Positions 1-8,500 of a DNA stretch of 64,000 nt are shown here, one piece after another (within the stretch, counting starts at the first letter, position 1; the number at the start of each line of letters is the position of its first letter). A program made the position numbers and the translations under genes. Origin of the DNA: Saccharopolyspora rosea (GTDB lineage: Bacteria > Actinomycetota > Actinomycetes > Mycobacteriales > Pseudonocardiaceae); the NCBI RefSeq assembly GCF_025643595.1, contig NZ_CP102826.1:5456001-5520000 (forward strand), given 5' to 3'. The notes under the pieces are model-generated. The model had not been told where the DNA came from. It made no database searches and saw only the letters and a list, made by a program, of their open reading frames with translations.

Positions 1-712
1 GCACTTCGACGAGGTGGTTGGTGGAGCCGATCATCAGGTGCGGCACCAGGAACACGTGCAGCTGCGCCGAGTGGTACAGCGGCATCACGTGCAGCGGTTC
101 GTCGTCATCGCGGAAGTCCAGCCCCACCGCGCAGGACACGTACTCGTGCAGCAGCGCCCGGTGCGTCATCATCGCGCCCTTGGGCTGAGAGGTCGTTCCC
201 GAGGTGTAGAGCAGTTGCACGAGGTCGTCGTCGGCGGCCTCGACGTCCAGCTGCGGCACGGGACCGTCGGAACACCGCCGCAGCAACGAATCCGGCGCGT
301 CGCGCAGCGGAATCACGCGCGACGGCGGCGAATCCACCTCGTCGATCCGGTCGGCGAGCCCCGGGTCGACGAGCGCGACCGAACTGCCGGACTGCGCCAG
401 CAGGTACCCGAGTTCGGCCGAGGTCAGGTTGTAGTTGATCGGCACGTGCACCAGCCCGGCCCGCGCGCAGGCCAGGAATCCGATCAGGTAGGCATCGGAG
501 TTGCGGCCGTACGCGGCGACGCGGTCCCCCTTGCCCACGCCCTCCGCCAGCAGCGCCCCGGCCGCCCGCGTGACGGCCGCGTCCAACTCGGCGTAGGTCC
601 AGGCGCGCTCCCGACCGGCGGCGTCGACGAACCGCAACGCGACCCGCCCGGGCACCCGCGCCGCGCTGCGCCGCACCAGATCGTCGACGGCACTGCCCCG
701 GACCCCGGCCAT
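1..712 (-). CDS. AMP-dependent acyl-CoA synthetase/ligase, N-terminal part (cut by window edge)
   Basis: Adenylate-forming (ANL) enzyme that activates a carboxylic acid with ATP and then CoA; only the first 237 residues lie in the window and the frame is still open at base 1. The start ATG (bases 710-712) has a GGGGAGG ribosome site about 10 bases upstream. The adenylation P-loop YTSGTTSQPKG is at residues 169-179, preceded by a normal N-terminal subdomain (WTYAELDAAV, GDRVAAYGRNS) and followed by the MMTHRALLHEY and MPLYHSAQLHVF stretches typical of long- or medium-chain acyl-CoA synthetases. The specificity region is outside the window, so the substrate cannot be called. It reads away from the repeat region at 809-1546. 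Confidence 0.88.
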   Translation of the reverse strand, partial: MAGVRGSAVDDLVRRSAARVPGRVALRFVDAAGRERAWTYAELDAAVTRAAGALLAEGVGKGDRVAAYGRNSDAYLIGFLACARAGLVHVPINYNLTSAELGYLLAQSGSSVALVDPGLADRIDEVDSPPSRVIPLRDAPDSLLRRCSDGPVPQLDVEAADDDLVQLLYTSGTTSQPKGAMMTHRALLHEYVSCAVGLDFRDDDEPLHVMPLYHSAQLHVFLVPHLMIGSTNHLVEV

Positions 713-1037
713 CCGGCACCACCTCCCCGCGAAGTGTGACGCCGCACACTAACGCCTCCCGCGGTCCGGTGACCACGACCGGCTCGGCCCGCCGACGCGC
801 GCGGGTTTCGTCAGCAGGGCTGGAAGATGCTGTTGGCGGTGTTGCCGACGTCGAGCTTGAAGGCGCCGTCCTCGGCCTGCTGACCACGACATCCGGGCGG
901 TCGGTACCACTGTGTCAGCGCGCACGGACCAGTACGGGTTGATCAGCTGCCTGGTCGGCCGATGACGTTGTCGGTGTTCTCGGGCATGCTCAGCGATCGG
1001 ATCGTCAATCGTGTCGCTGATACGAGGGGGTTACGGC
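713..1037. other. Intergenic region with repeat copy 1
   Basis: This 325-base gap holds the upstream divergent promoter area of the acyl-CoA synthetase and a 67-base copy of the 3' end of the downstream gene at 1482-2027. Apart from that copy I see no supported gene; short frames here show no ribosome site. Confidence 0.6.
809..875. repeat. 67-bp direct repeat, copy 1
   Basis: Identical in 66 of 67 bases to 1480-1546, in the same orientation and exactly 671 bases away; the single difference is G865 versus A1536. Copy 2 is the last 20 or so codons of the gene at 1482-2027 (ending F-Q-P-C-stop); copy 1 has that tail and nothing else of the gene. The two copies bracket the unknown gene at 1038-1403, the arrangement expected of an attL/attR pair around a small inserted segment or of a collapsed tandem duplication. 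Confidence 0.95.
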
Positions 1038-1403
1038 ATGCCGCGCATGGCGACCTGGTTCACGCGTCTGTTCGCCCAGCACCGTTCCCACCGGCCACCG
1101 AAGAGGGCGATCGATCTCGGGCTGCCCACCAGAAAGAGGCTGCGGATCACCGACTCCTTCGCCACGGAGAAGCTCAACGCCGCCATCAACTCGTATGAAC
1201 AGCTCCAGGCCGCCTACGGCTACCTGTGCAAGGTCCGCAAGAACGCTGTCGAAGCCGCGCTGTCCCGCGCCGATGCCAAAGCCGTCGGCTACATCGCCGA
1301 GCGGGAACGGCATTTGGCCGGTCAGCTGGTGACGGCCGCCGAGGATCTCAAGGCGCTCCTGCAGCGCCGCGGCTACAGCGACCCGCCCACCCGGTCCGCC
1401 TAA
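1038..1403 (+). CDS. Hypothetical protein of 121 aa inside the direct-repeat segment
   Basis: I do not recognise a family. The ATG at 1038 is preceded by GAGGGGG seven bases upstream, which decides it over a GTG at 1011. The protein is basic at the N-terminus (RLFAQHRSHRPPKR), then mostly helical with a long charged amphipathic stretch (residues about 45-110, for example ERERHLAGQLVTAAEDLKAL), suggesting a small cytoplasmic helical protein; no signal peptide or membrane segment. It is the only gene between the two 67-bp repeats and converges on the gene at 1482-2027. Its codon usage is less strictly GC-rich at third positions than neighbouring genes (TCG, GAT, AAA, TAT present), compatible with transfer, but this is an impression not a calculation. 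Confidence 0.65.
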   Translation: MPRMATWFTRLFAQHRSHRPPKRAIDLGLPTRKRLRITDSFATEKLNAAINSYEQLQAAYGYLCKVRKNAVEAALSRADAKAVGYIAERERHLAGQLVTAAEDLKALLQRRGYSDPPTRSA

Positions 1404-1440
1404 CGGACACCTCATCAGCGTGGACACGGCAGAAATCGGA

Positions 1441-1496
1441 TTCCAGCCCTGCTGACGGCCACCGCTGGTCGTCGCCAGCCGTCAGCAGGGCTGGAA
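1441..1496. terminator. Large hairpin between convergent genes
   Basis: Perfect 18-base inverted repeat: 1441-1458 pairs with 1479-1496 around a 20-base spacer. The right arm is the 3' end of the gene at 1482-2027 plus two bases, so the left arm is a third, inverted copy of the same gene end. Position between two convergent genes suits a two-way terminator, though no T-run follows. Confidence 0.65.
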
Positions 1497-1546
1497 GATG
1501 CTGTTGGCGGTGTTGCCGACGTCGAGCTTGAAGGCACCGTCCTCGG
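1480..1546. repeat. 67-bp direct repeat, copy 2
   Basis: Partner of 809-875 (66/67 identical). It overlaps the stop codon and C-terminal codons of the gene at 1482-2027, as integration sites placed in gene ends often do. Confidence 0.95.
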
Positions 1547-2027
1547 GGACGAGGAGCCAGACGACGTTCCAGCGCAGGCAGGGCGACGGGGCCGAGGACG
1601 GGGCCTTGTCGGGGTCCTGGGTGCTGGTGAAGGTCAGCATGACGCGGAGCGTGCCGTCCGGGTCGGGTTCGATGCGTTGCAGGACGACGTCGCCGTCGTG
1701 CGTGCTGGAGTAGGCCTGGCGCCAGGTCTTCTCCGGAAGTTCGCGCCACTTCGCGCGCACCACGGTCGTCTTCCACGTGTCGTACTGGCGGAAGTTGATC
1801 GCGTTGAAGTACGTCTCCAGCACCCACCGCACGGTGGGGAAGTCCGGGTGCGCCAGGACGTCCGGGCGGAACGTGATCAACGGTTCCGGACCGTCCGGGG
1901 CGGGTTGTTCGGTGCGCTCGGGAGCGGCGTCCGGGTACAGCCGGCGCAGCGCGAGACCGCCTGCTGCCGCGGCGGCGAGCACGACCACGGCGAGCAGGAC
2001 GACAGCAAGAACCCGACGAATGCTCAC
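1482..2027 (-). CDS. Membrane-anchored extracytoplasmic protein, unknown function
   Basis: 181 aa. An N-terminal arginine pair followed by one hydrophobic helix (residues about 4-25, VLAVVLLAVVVLAAAAAGG) anchors a mainly extracytoplasmic domain; the middle (VRWVLETYFNAINFRQYDTW) looks like the SnoaL/NTF2-type fold of small actinobacterial membrane-associated proteins, but this is only a resemblance. The C-terminus ends in Cys. The GTG start at 2027 overlaps the TGA of the upstream hydrolase by four bases (GTGA), which argues for translational coupling and against the ATG at 2045. Its last 20 codons are duplicated at 809-875. Confidence 0.72.
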   Translation of the reverse strand: MSIRRVLAVVLLAVVVLAAAAAGGLALRRLYPDAAPERTEQPAPDGPEPLITFRPDVLAHPDFPTVRWVLETYFNAINFRQYDTWKTTVVRAKWRELPEKTWRQAYSSTHDGDVVLQRIEPDPDGTLRVMLTFTSTQDPDKAPSSAPSPCLRWNVVWLLVPEDGAFKLDVGNTANSIFQPC

Positions 2028-2818
2028 GTTTCGAGGTTCGCACATGCGCCCCACAGCTCGCGCAGGGCGGCGTTGACGAGGTCGGGGCGCTGGCTGTGCG
2101 GCCAGTGCGATGCGCCGGGCACCCGGAGCAGCTTCGCGCCGATGCGGTCGGCCGTCACCGCGGCGCACTCCATGAGCGGCGCGCCGCCGTGCTCGCGGTA
2201 CGCCTGCGGAGCGATCTTCCAGGTGCCGGTGACGACCAGCTTCGGCACGTCCAGCGCGGCCAGCGGCTCGACCGGGACCGGCGTCTCCCAGGCCGGGCGT
2301 TCCCCGAGGGCGGTCCGGGTGGCGCGGACCAGTTCCGGTGTCGGTTCCGGCGCCGCGAAACCCGCGGACTCGAAGTTCAGCCGCACAAGGTCCTCATCGG
2401 ACAGTTCCGGCGGCACCGCGGCGACGGCCTCCCGGTTGCGCCGGACCGCCGCCGCGACCACCGGGGAGTCCAGGGCGATCTGGAAGCACGCCGGTTCGAC
2501 CAGCGTCAGCGACCGGACCGACCGCGGCGCCCGGACGGCCGCCAGCATCGCCACGACCCCACCCGACGAGTGACCGACGAGATGGGCACCGCTGCCGAGC
2601 AGTTCGGCGATGTCGTCGGCGTCCCGCGCGGGGCCGCTGCGCTCGACGTCGGGGCTCGCGCCGTACCCGCGCCGGTCGGGCAGCACCAGCCGGTGGGCGT
2701 CGGCGAGCGCGCGCTGCGCGCCGAACCCGAATTCCTCGTGCGTGGCCCAGGAGCCGGAACCGTGCACGAACACCGCGCGGTCGCCGTCCCCCAGTTCCGT
2801 CACGTGCAGTGGCTGCAT
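2024..2818 (-). CDS. Alpha/beta hydrolase
   Basis: 264 aa cytoplasmic alpha/beta-fold hydrolase. VHGSGSW near residue 19 forms the oxyanion region, GHSSGG near residue 87 carries the nucleophile serine, and ASHWPHSQRP near the C-terminus supplies the catalytic histidine. Chosen start is ATG 2818; an in-frame GTG two codons earlier is equally possible. It overlaps the following gene by four bases and begins immediately after the small frame ending at 2821. The substrate cannot be inferred; esterase, lactonase and haloperoxidase-like members share these motifs. Confidence 0.8.
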   Translation of the reverse strand: MQPLHVTELGDGDRAVFVHGSGSWATHEEFGFGAQRALADAHRLVLPDRRGYGASPDVERSGPARDADDIAELLGSGAHLVGHSSGGVVAMLAAVRAPRSVRSLTLVEPACFQIALDSPVVAAAVRRNREAVAAVPPELSDEDLVRLNFESAGFAAPEPTPELVRATRTALGERPAWETPVPVEPLAALDVPKLVVTGTWKIAPQAYREHGGAPLMECAAVTADRIGAKLLRVPGASHWPHSQRPDLVNAALRELWGACANLET

Positions 2819-2820
2819 GA

Positions 2821-2970
2821 TCACATGGTGCCAGCCCGGCTCCCGAGCGCGGCTACCGCCGCATGGAGGGCAGCCTCGCAGGGCTCCTCGACCGGCGCGT
2901 CGGCGAGCACGCAGTCGTGCAGACCGCCGATGGCGACCGTAGCGCGCGCCCCCGGAAGAGGGCCGCACAC
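2821..2970 (-). CDS. Possible 49-aa protein or remnant after mnmA
   Basis: A GTG-started frame 17 bases after the mnmA stop encodes 49 residues with normal actinobacterial codon bias (ATVAIGGLHDCVLADAPVEE). Its stop overlaps the region of the next start (ATGTGATCATG). No ribosome site is visible and I recognise no family; it may be the tail of a decayed gene. Confidence 0.3.
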   Translation of the reverse strand: MCGPLPGARATVAIGGLHDCVLADAPVEEPCEAALHAAVAALGSRAGTM

Positions 2971-2986
2971 CAGGTTCGGCGAGAAC

Positions 2987-4075
2987 TCAGCGCGCAGCCG
3001 AGATGATGCCGCTGCCCAGCACCAGGTCGCCCCGCTCGTCCGGCCGGTACAGCACGATCGCCTGTCCCGGGGCGACACCGCGCAACGGCTGGCGCAGCGC
3101 GACCCGGATGCCGTCCTCGTCGGCCTCCGCGACCGCGTCCGCGGTGCCGCCGTGCGCGCGGACCTGCACGACGCACTCGGCTGGTCCGCCCAGCGGCCGT
3201 TCGGACGGCCAGATCGGCCGCTTGGCGTCGATCTCGGTGACGCTGAGCCGATCTGCGGAGCCCACCTCGACGGTGCCCGACACCGGCTCCAGCGACAGCA
3301 CGTAGCGCGGGCGCCCGTCCGGCGCGGGCGCGTCGATGCCGAGGCCCTTGCGCTGCCCGACCGTGAACCCGTGCACCCCGGTGTGCTCGCCGAGCACGGC
3401 CCCGGTCTCGGCGTCCACCAGCTTGCCGGGCCGCTGCCCGAGCCTGTTCTCCAGGAACTTGCGGGTGTCCCCGTCGGGGATGAAGCAGATGTCGTGGCTG
3501 TCCGGCTTCTTCGCCACCGCGAGACCGCGTTCGGCGGCCTCCTCGCGCACCTCGGACTTCAGCGAGTCGCCGAGCGGGAACATCGAATGCCGCAGCTGCT
3601 CGGCGGTCAGCGACGCCAGCACGTACGACTGGTCCTTGCCCTCGTCGCGGCTGCGGCGCAGCTCCGGTGCACCGTCCACGATGGACAGACGGGCGTAGTG
3701 CCCGGTGCACACCGCGTCGAAGCCCAGCGCCATCGCCTTTTCCAGCAACGCCTCGAACTTGATCTTCTCGTTGCAGGTCAGGCACGGGTTCGGGGTGCGT
3801 CCCGCGGCGTACTCGCCGACGAAGTTCTCGATGACCTCCTCGGTGAACCGCTCCGCGAAGTCCCACACGTAGAACGGGATGCCGAGCAGGTCCGCCGCGC
3901 GCCGCGCGTCCCGCGAGTCCTCGATGGTGCAGCAGCCGCGGGCTCCGGTGCGCAGCGTCCCGGGCTTGGCCGACAGCGCCAGGTGCACGCCGACCACGTC
4001 GTGACCGGCCTGCACGGCTCGCGCGGCCGCGACCGCGGAGTCGACCCCGCCGCTCATGGCCGCCAGTACTCGCAC
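2987..4075 (-). CDS. mnmA: tRNA-specific 2-thiouridylase MnmA
   Basis: 362 aa, the usual family length. It transfers sulfur to U34 of Lys, Glu and Gln tRNAs using ATP. The PP-loop SGGVDS is at residues 8-13; the nucleophilic cysteine is C98 in NPCLTC and the persulfide-bearing cysteine is C197 in [25 protein letters not shown] marks the tRNA-binding central domain. It starts three bases after the stop of the cysteine desulfurase gene, which would supply its sulfur; the same pair is adjacent in mycobacteria (iscS-trmU). Confidence 0.96.
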   Translation of the reverse strand: MRVLAAMSGGVDSAVAAARAVQAGHDVVGVHLALSAKPGTLRTGARGCCTIEDSRDARRAADLLGIPFYVWDFAERFTEEVIENFVGEYAAGRTPNPCLTCNEKIKFEALLEKAMALGFDAVCTGHYARLSIVDGAPELRRSRDEGKDQSYVLASLTAEQLRHSMFPLGDSLKSEVREEAAERGLAVAKKPDSHDICFIPDGDTRKFLENRLGQRPGKLVDAETGAVLGEHTGVHGFTVGQRKGLGIDAPAPDGRPRYVLSLEPVSGTVEVGSADRLSVTEIDAKRPIWPSERPLGGPAECVVQVRAHGGTADAVAEADEDGIRVALRQPLRGVAPGQAIVLYRPDERGDLVLGSGIISAAR

Positions 4076-4078
4076 GGC

Positions 4079-5311
4079 TCACACCTCCGTCGTGGCGGTC
4101 CGCGACCCCACCGATCGGCGCAGCCCGGCCAGCCCGGCGCTGCGCGCTCGTTGCACCACCGGCCCGATGGCCTCGGTGAGTGCCTGGACATCGGCCGCGG
4201 TCGAGGTGTGCCCCAGCGAGAAGCGCAGGGACCCCCGCGCGGCCCTCGGTTCGGCGCCCATCGCCGTCAGCACGTGGCTGGGCTCGGCGACCCCGGCGGT
4301 GCAGGCCGACCCGGTCGAGCACTCGATTCCCTTGGCGTCCAGCAGCATCAGCAGGCTGTCGCCCTCGCAGCCGGGGAACGTGAAGTGCGCGTTGCCCGGC
4401 AGCCGCGACGGTCCACCGCCGACCAGCCCGTCGCCCGGATCGCCGTTGAGCGCCGCGTCCGGGACGGCCGCGCGCACCCCGGCGACGAGTTCGTCGCGCA
4501 GTTCCGCCAACTTCGGCGCGTGCGACGGGCGCGCGGTGACGGCCTCCCGCACCGCCGCGGCCAGTCCCAGCACACCGGGCGTGTCCAGGGTGCCCGACCG
4601 GACCTCGCGTTCCTGACCACCACCGTGCAGCACGGGCGTGCACGCGACGTCGCGGGACAGCAGCAGGACCCCGGCGCCGTACGGACCGCCGACCTTGTGC
4701 CCGGTCATGGTCAGCGCCGCGACCCCGGACGCGGCGAAGTCGACCGGCAGCGTCTCCACCGCCTGCACCGCGTCGGTGTGCAGCGGAACCCCGTAGCGGT
4801 CGGCGACCGCGGCCAGCTCGACGATCGGGTTGACGGTGCCGACCTCGTTGTTCGCCCACATGACCGTGGCCAGCGCCACGTCGTCGGGGCCGTCCGCCAG
4901 CGCGGCCTCCAGCACCTCCGGGCGCACCCGGCCGCACCCGTCGACGGCCAGCCAGGTCACCTCGGCGCCCTCGTGCTCGGCCAGCCACTCGACGGCGTCG
5001 AGCACGGCGTGGTGCTCCACCGCCGAGGCCAGGATGCGGCGCCGGGCCGGATCCGCCGCGCGGCGCGCCCAGAAGATCCCCTTGACCGCGAGGTTGTCGC
5101 TCTCGGTCCCGCCTGCGGTGAACAGCACCTCGGACGGCCGGGCGCCCAGCGCGTCGGCGATGTCCTCCCGCGACTCCTCGACCGCCCGACGCGCCCGACG
5201 ACCCGAGGTGTGCAGCGACGAGGCGTTGCCCAACCGGGTCAACGCCTCGCTCATCACGGCGACCGCGCCGGGTCGCATGGGAGTCGTGGCAGCGTGGTCG
5301 AGGTATGTCAT
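4079..5311 (-). CDS. iscS: Cysteine desulfurase (IscS/NifS type)
   Basis: 410 aa PLP enzyme that moves sulfur from L-cysteine to a protein cysteine for tRNA thiolation and Fe-S work. The N-terminus YLDHAATTP is diagnostic; EHHAV (H100-H101) stacks on PLP, K206 in [10 protein letters not shown] forms the Schiff base, and C337 in CSTGSAC is the persulfide cysteine. A GGAAGAG ribosome site precedes ATG 5311. It is coupled to mnmA, so its main partner is probably the thiouridylase. I use the symbol in the broad IscS sense. Confidence 0.93.
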   Translation of the reverse strand: MTYLDHAATTPMRPGAVAVMSEALTRLGNASSLHTSGRRARRAVEESREDIADALGARPSEVLFTAGGTESDNLAVKGIFWARRAADPARRRILASAVEHHAVLDAVEWLAEHEGAEVTWLAVDGCGRVRPEVLEAALADGPDDVALATVMWANNEVGTVNPIVELAAVADRYGVPLHTDAVQAVETLPVDFAASGVAALTMTGHKVGGPYGAGVLLLSRDVACTPVLHGGGQEREVRSGTLDTPGVLGLAAAVREAVTARPSHAPKLAELRDELVAGVRAAVPDAALNGDPGDGLVGGGPSRLPGNAHFTFPGCEGDSLLMLLDAKGIECSTGSACTAGVAEPSHVLTAMGAEPRAARGSLRFSLGHTSTAADVQALTEAIGPVVQRARSAGLAGLRRSVGSRTATTEV

Positions 5312-5375
5312 CGCTCTTCCAGGGTAATGCAGCCCGCGCCCGCCCCGACCTCGCGGTCGTCGGGGAAGACCCAGG

Positions 5376-6740
5376 TCAGCAGCTGCGGCGCGCGGAACGG
5401 GCGACCAGCCCGGCGGCCAGCACCGCGGCCACCACGAGCACCAGGTCCAGCGGCACCACACCGCGTGCCGGCAGCCCGGGGGCGGCCAGCGCCCCGACCA
5501 GGACGCCGCTGAGCCCGATCAGCGTGGCCTGGCCGAGCATGTCCGAGATCTGCACCGCGGCCGAGTTGAACCCGCGCTCGGACTCGGGCGACAGCGCCAG
5601 CACCCGCACCGATGTGCTCGCCACACCGAGCCCCATCCCGGATCCCGCGACCAGCCAGAACGCGAACACCAGCCAGTCCGGCACCCACCCGGCCAGCACC
5701 GCGGCCAGTCCGGCGATCCCGCTGCCGACCAGCAGGAATCCCGCCGCCACCAGGTGCTCCCGGCGCACCTGGTGCCGCCTGCTCTGCCACCACGAACCGG
5801 CCGTCCACCCCAGTGAACCGATGGTGAGCGGGACTCCGGCGGCCGTCGGCGAGAAGTGGTGCACGACGGACAGCGCGAGCGGCACGAACGCCTGCGCGCT
5901 GAAGAACACACCGGACAACAACCCGCGCGCCAGCGCCATCACCGGAATCCCGGGCCGCGCGGTCAACGTGCCGTTGGGCAGCAGCAGCCGCAGGCACGGC
6001 ACGAGCACGGCGACGCCGCCCATGCCCACGACCAAAGCGGCCGGCGAGGGGTTCTGCGCACCCCAGTCGAGCGCCACGACACCGGCGGCGGCCCCGAACG
6101 CGGCGGCGGGCAACCCGCGCCGCCGCTGCGCCGTCGGCGCGTCCGAACGCGCACCGAACCGGCGCACGGTCGGCACGAGCAGCACCGTGCCCAGGCACAC
6201 CAGCGGCGCGAGCCCGAGGAACACCCAGCGCCAGCTCGCGTGCTCGGTGAGGAACCCGGCCACCACCGGCCCGAGCAGCGAGGGGACGACCCAGGCCGAG
6301 GACAGCGCCGCGAACGCCGACGGCCGGTGCCGTTCGGGGTAGACCCGGGCGATCATGACGTACATCGAGACGATCACCACGCCACCGCCCAAGCCCTGCA
6401 GGACCCGGGCGCCCAGCAGGACCCCGATGCCGGGCGAGGCGCCCGCCGTCACCAGGCCGACCGCGAACAGCGGCAGCCCGAGCAGCAGCGGAGCCCCGGG
6501 GCCGCGCCGGTCCGCCTCCCGGCCGCCGAGCACGGTCCCGATCGCGCTGGCGGCCATGAACACCGTGAACGGCCACGAGTACCAGCGCTGCGCGTCGAAG
6601 TCGGCGACGATCGTGGGCAGCGCCGTGCCCAGTCCCATCGCCTCGAACGCGACGAGCGTGATGACGAGCACCATCCCGGCGGTGAAGGTGCGCCGTCGCG
6701 GATCCCAGAGCGCGCTTCCGGACTTCTCAACCACGGTCAC
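5376..6740 (-). CDS. MFS drug-efflux-type transporter
   Basis: 454 aa major facilitator protein of the EmrB/QacA-like 14-helix or DHA group: hydrophobic segments run through almost the whole chain, with [10 protein letters not shown] in the loop after helix 2, [24 protein letters not shown] in helix 4-5, and [12 protein letters not shown] in helix 6. A likely proton antiporter in the inner membrane; the substrate is unknown. The GTG start at 6740 overlaps the stop of the upstream acyltransferase by four bases; a TTG 15 bases earlier is less likely. Confidence 0.87.
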   Translation of the reverse strand: MTVVEKSGSALWDPRRRTFTAGMVLVITLVAFEAMGLGTALPTIVADFDAQRWYSWPFTVFMAASAIGTVLGGREADRRGPGAPLLLGLPLFAVGLVTAGASPGIGVLLGARVLQGLGGGVVIVSMYVMIARVYPERHRPSAFAALSSAWVVPSLLGPVVAGFLTEHASWRWVFLGLAPLVCLGTVLLVPTVRRFGARSDAPTAQRRRGLPAAAFGAAAGVVALDWGAQNPSPAALVVGMGGVAVLVPCLRLLLPNGTLTARPGIPVMALARGLLSGVFFSAQAFVPLALSVVHHFSPTAAGVPLTIGSLGWTAGSWWQSRRHQVRREHLVAAGFLLVGSGIAGLAAVLAGWVPDWLVFAFWLVAGSGMGLGVASTSVRVLALSPESERGFNSAAVQISDMLGQATLIGLSGVLVGALAAPGLPARGVVPLDLVLVVAAVLAAGLVARSARRSC

Positions 6741-7603
6741 CCGGGGAGGGTGCAACCTCTACCGCGGTGAAAGTCCAGTGGATTTTCCGATCGCACCCCG
6801 CGATCGACGCCGAAACCACCCGTTGAGCAGAGCCGCCGGGCACGCTGCGCGAGGTCGCGGCGGTCCGCGGCTCGCCCGTTCAGCGCAGGCAGCACCGTGG
6901 CCTCCAGCACCAGTCCGCGCACCCGCGCCACGGTCAGCACCGAACCGACCAGGGTGGCGTCGCCGACGAAGGCGGCGATCGCGGACGGCGCCCCGTCCCC
7001 GAGCCGGAACCGCAGCGCCACCGGCTGCACCGGCGCACCCGCGTCGACGGCGGCCTGGAACAGCGCGGGCCGGTAGGTGCCGGACGCCCGCCCGCACCAG
7101 GTCGTGCCCTCCGGGAAGAACCCGATCACGGCACCGGACCGCAGGCCGTCCGCGACCGCGCGCACCGCGCCCGGCAGGGTGCGCAACCGTTCGCGGTCGA
7201 TGAAGACGGTGCCGATGCGCGCGGCGAGCGCGCCCACGAACGGCCACGACCGCACTTCGGCCTTGGCCAGCAACCGCATCCGGCGCAGCGCCTGCAACGC
7301 GACGACGTCGAGCCACGACACGTGGTTGCTGACGACGAGAACGCCGGCCTCAATCTGTCCCGCGGCGACGAACCGAATGCCCAGCACCCGCATCAGCCCC
7401 CGGAACCAACCGCTGATCAGGCGGTCCCGCCTCCCCCGCGACAGCAGCGGCAACGCCCCCGCGAGCACCGCCCCGAGCAGCACGAACCCGGCCGCCCCGG
7501 CCAGTCGCAGCGCCACCCGGGGCGCGGCGACCTCGGGCACGGTCCCGCGCCGCGGCAGGCAGCCGGGACCGCACGGCGACTTCGGCATCCACGCGTGGCT
7601 CAC
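6737..7603 (-). CDS. 1-acylglycerol-3-phosphate O-acyltransferase family (OlsA/PlsC-like)
   Basis: 288 aa. The acyltransferase box NHVSWLD (H94, D99) and the substrate box FPEGTTW (163-169) are intact; one hydrophobic segment (about residues 30-53) anchors it to the membrane. GTG 7603 overlaps the stop of the GNAT gene by four bases. Paired with the OlsB-like GNAT upstream it probably acylates lyso-ornithine lipid (OlsA role), although a general lysophosphatidate acyltransferase role cannot be excluded. Mycobacterial Rv3026c-Rv3027c have the same pairing. Confidence 0.85.
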   Translation of the reverse strand: MSHAWMPKSPCGPGCLPRRGTVPEVAAPRVALRLAGAAGFVLLGAVLAGALPLLSRGRRDRLISGWFRGLMRVLGIRFVAAGQIEAGVLVVSNHVSWLDVVALQALRRMRLLAKAEVRSWPFVGALAARIGTVFIDRERLRTLPGAVRAVADGLRSGAVIGFFPEGTTWCGRASGTYRPALFQAAVDAGAPVQPVALRFRLGDGAPSAIAAFVGDATLVGSVLTVARVRGLVLEATVLPALNGRAADRRDLAQRARRLCSTGGFGVDRGVRSENPLDFHRGRGCTLPG

Positions 7604-8370
7604 GCCGCCGACCCCAGGAAGAACCGCAGGTACCGCTGGTCGGCCCGCTCCAGGTTCAGCAGCACGAAGAAGTCCGCGACCCCGAAGTCCGGGTCGTGCG
7701 CGGGCGCCCCGCACACCTCGGCGCCCAACCGCAGGTACCCCCGCAGCAGCGGCGGAATCGCGCCCCGGCCGGTCCCGTCGGCGGTCGGCAGCCACGGCCG
7801 GTAGGGCCGGACGCGGTACCGGCGCGGCGCGTAGTGCTTGGCCGACACGGTCTCCCACACCTTCGCGGCCACCGCCCCGCCGTCGTCGAGCGGGACCGAG
7901 GCGCACCCGGCCAGCCACGTGTGGCCGTGCAGCAGCATGTACCGCGCGATCCCCGCCCACACCAGGCTGACCACGGCACCGTTGCGGTGTTCCGGGTGCA
8001 CGCAGGAGCGCCCGGTCTCCACCAGCGCGGCCCGCAGCGGCGCCAGCGCGGAGAGGTCGAACTCGGTTTCCGAGTAGAGCATCCCGGCCTGCCGGGCGCT
8101 GTCGGGCGGCAGCATCCGGTAGGTGCCGACCACCGAACCGGTCCGGTCGTCCCGGACGATCAGGTGGTCGCAGAACTCGTCGAATCGGTCACTGTCCACA
8201 CCGGACTCCCGTCCGGTGACGTGCGCGCCCATCTCCTCGGCGAAGACCCGGTACCGCAGGCGTTGTGCGGCACGCACCTCACCGGCGTCCCGGGCGACCA
8301 GCAGCGAGTAGCGGACATCGGTCGGCGACTTCGGTTGCGCGGTGCTGACCAGCAGCTGCGACTCGGACAT
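7600..8370 (-). CDS. GNAT N-acyltransferase, OlsB/hemolysin-like
   Basis: 256 aa of the Acetyltransf_5 type. Recognisable stretches are RLRYRVFAEEMGA (residues about 37-49), DEFCDHLIVRD, VGTYRMLPP and ETGRSCVHPEHRNG, which line the acyl-CoA site in this family. OlsB enzymes join a 3-hydroxy fatty acid to ornithine; with the OlsA-like gene in GTGA overlap, ornithine-lipid synthesis is the most likely job. This is family knowledge plus context; the acyl acceptor is not proven. Confidence 0.8.
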   Translation of the reverse strand: MSESQLLVSTAQPKSPTDVRYSLLVARDAGEVRAAQRLRYRVFAEEMGAHVTGRESGVDSDRFDEFCDHLIVRDDRTGSVVGTYRMLPPDSARQAGMLYSETEFDLSALAPLRAALVETGRSCVHPEHRNGAVVSLVWAGIARYMLLHGHTWLAGCASVPLDDGGAVAAKVWETVSAKHYAPRRYRVRPYRPWLPTADGTGRGAIPPLLRGYLRLGAEVCGAPAHDPDFGVADFFVLLNLERADQRYLRFFLGSAA

Positions 8371-8500
8371 AGCGCAGGTTTACCGCCCGGCGCCGAACGC
8401 CTACCAGGTCACGCGAGGGCATGAAACGGGAACTTCAGGTGAATCCCGGGTTCCTCCCCGCGGCGCTGGCCCGAAAGGCGGGCCGACCGCTGCCCCGTTC

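Noticed and set aside
105-887. Minus-strand frame overlapping the acyl-CoA synthetase in another phase
   Set aside because: It lacks domain signals, while the frame starting at 712 carries the complete ANL P-loop and a good ribosome site.
809-1546. CRISPR or tandem repeat array
   Set aside because: Only two long copies 671 bases apart with a gene between; no regular spacers.
2096-5512. Long plus-strand frame of 1138 codons
   Set aside because: Antisense to the hydrolase, mnmA and cysteine desulfurase, all of which have intact active-site motifs.
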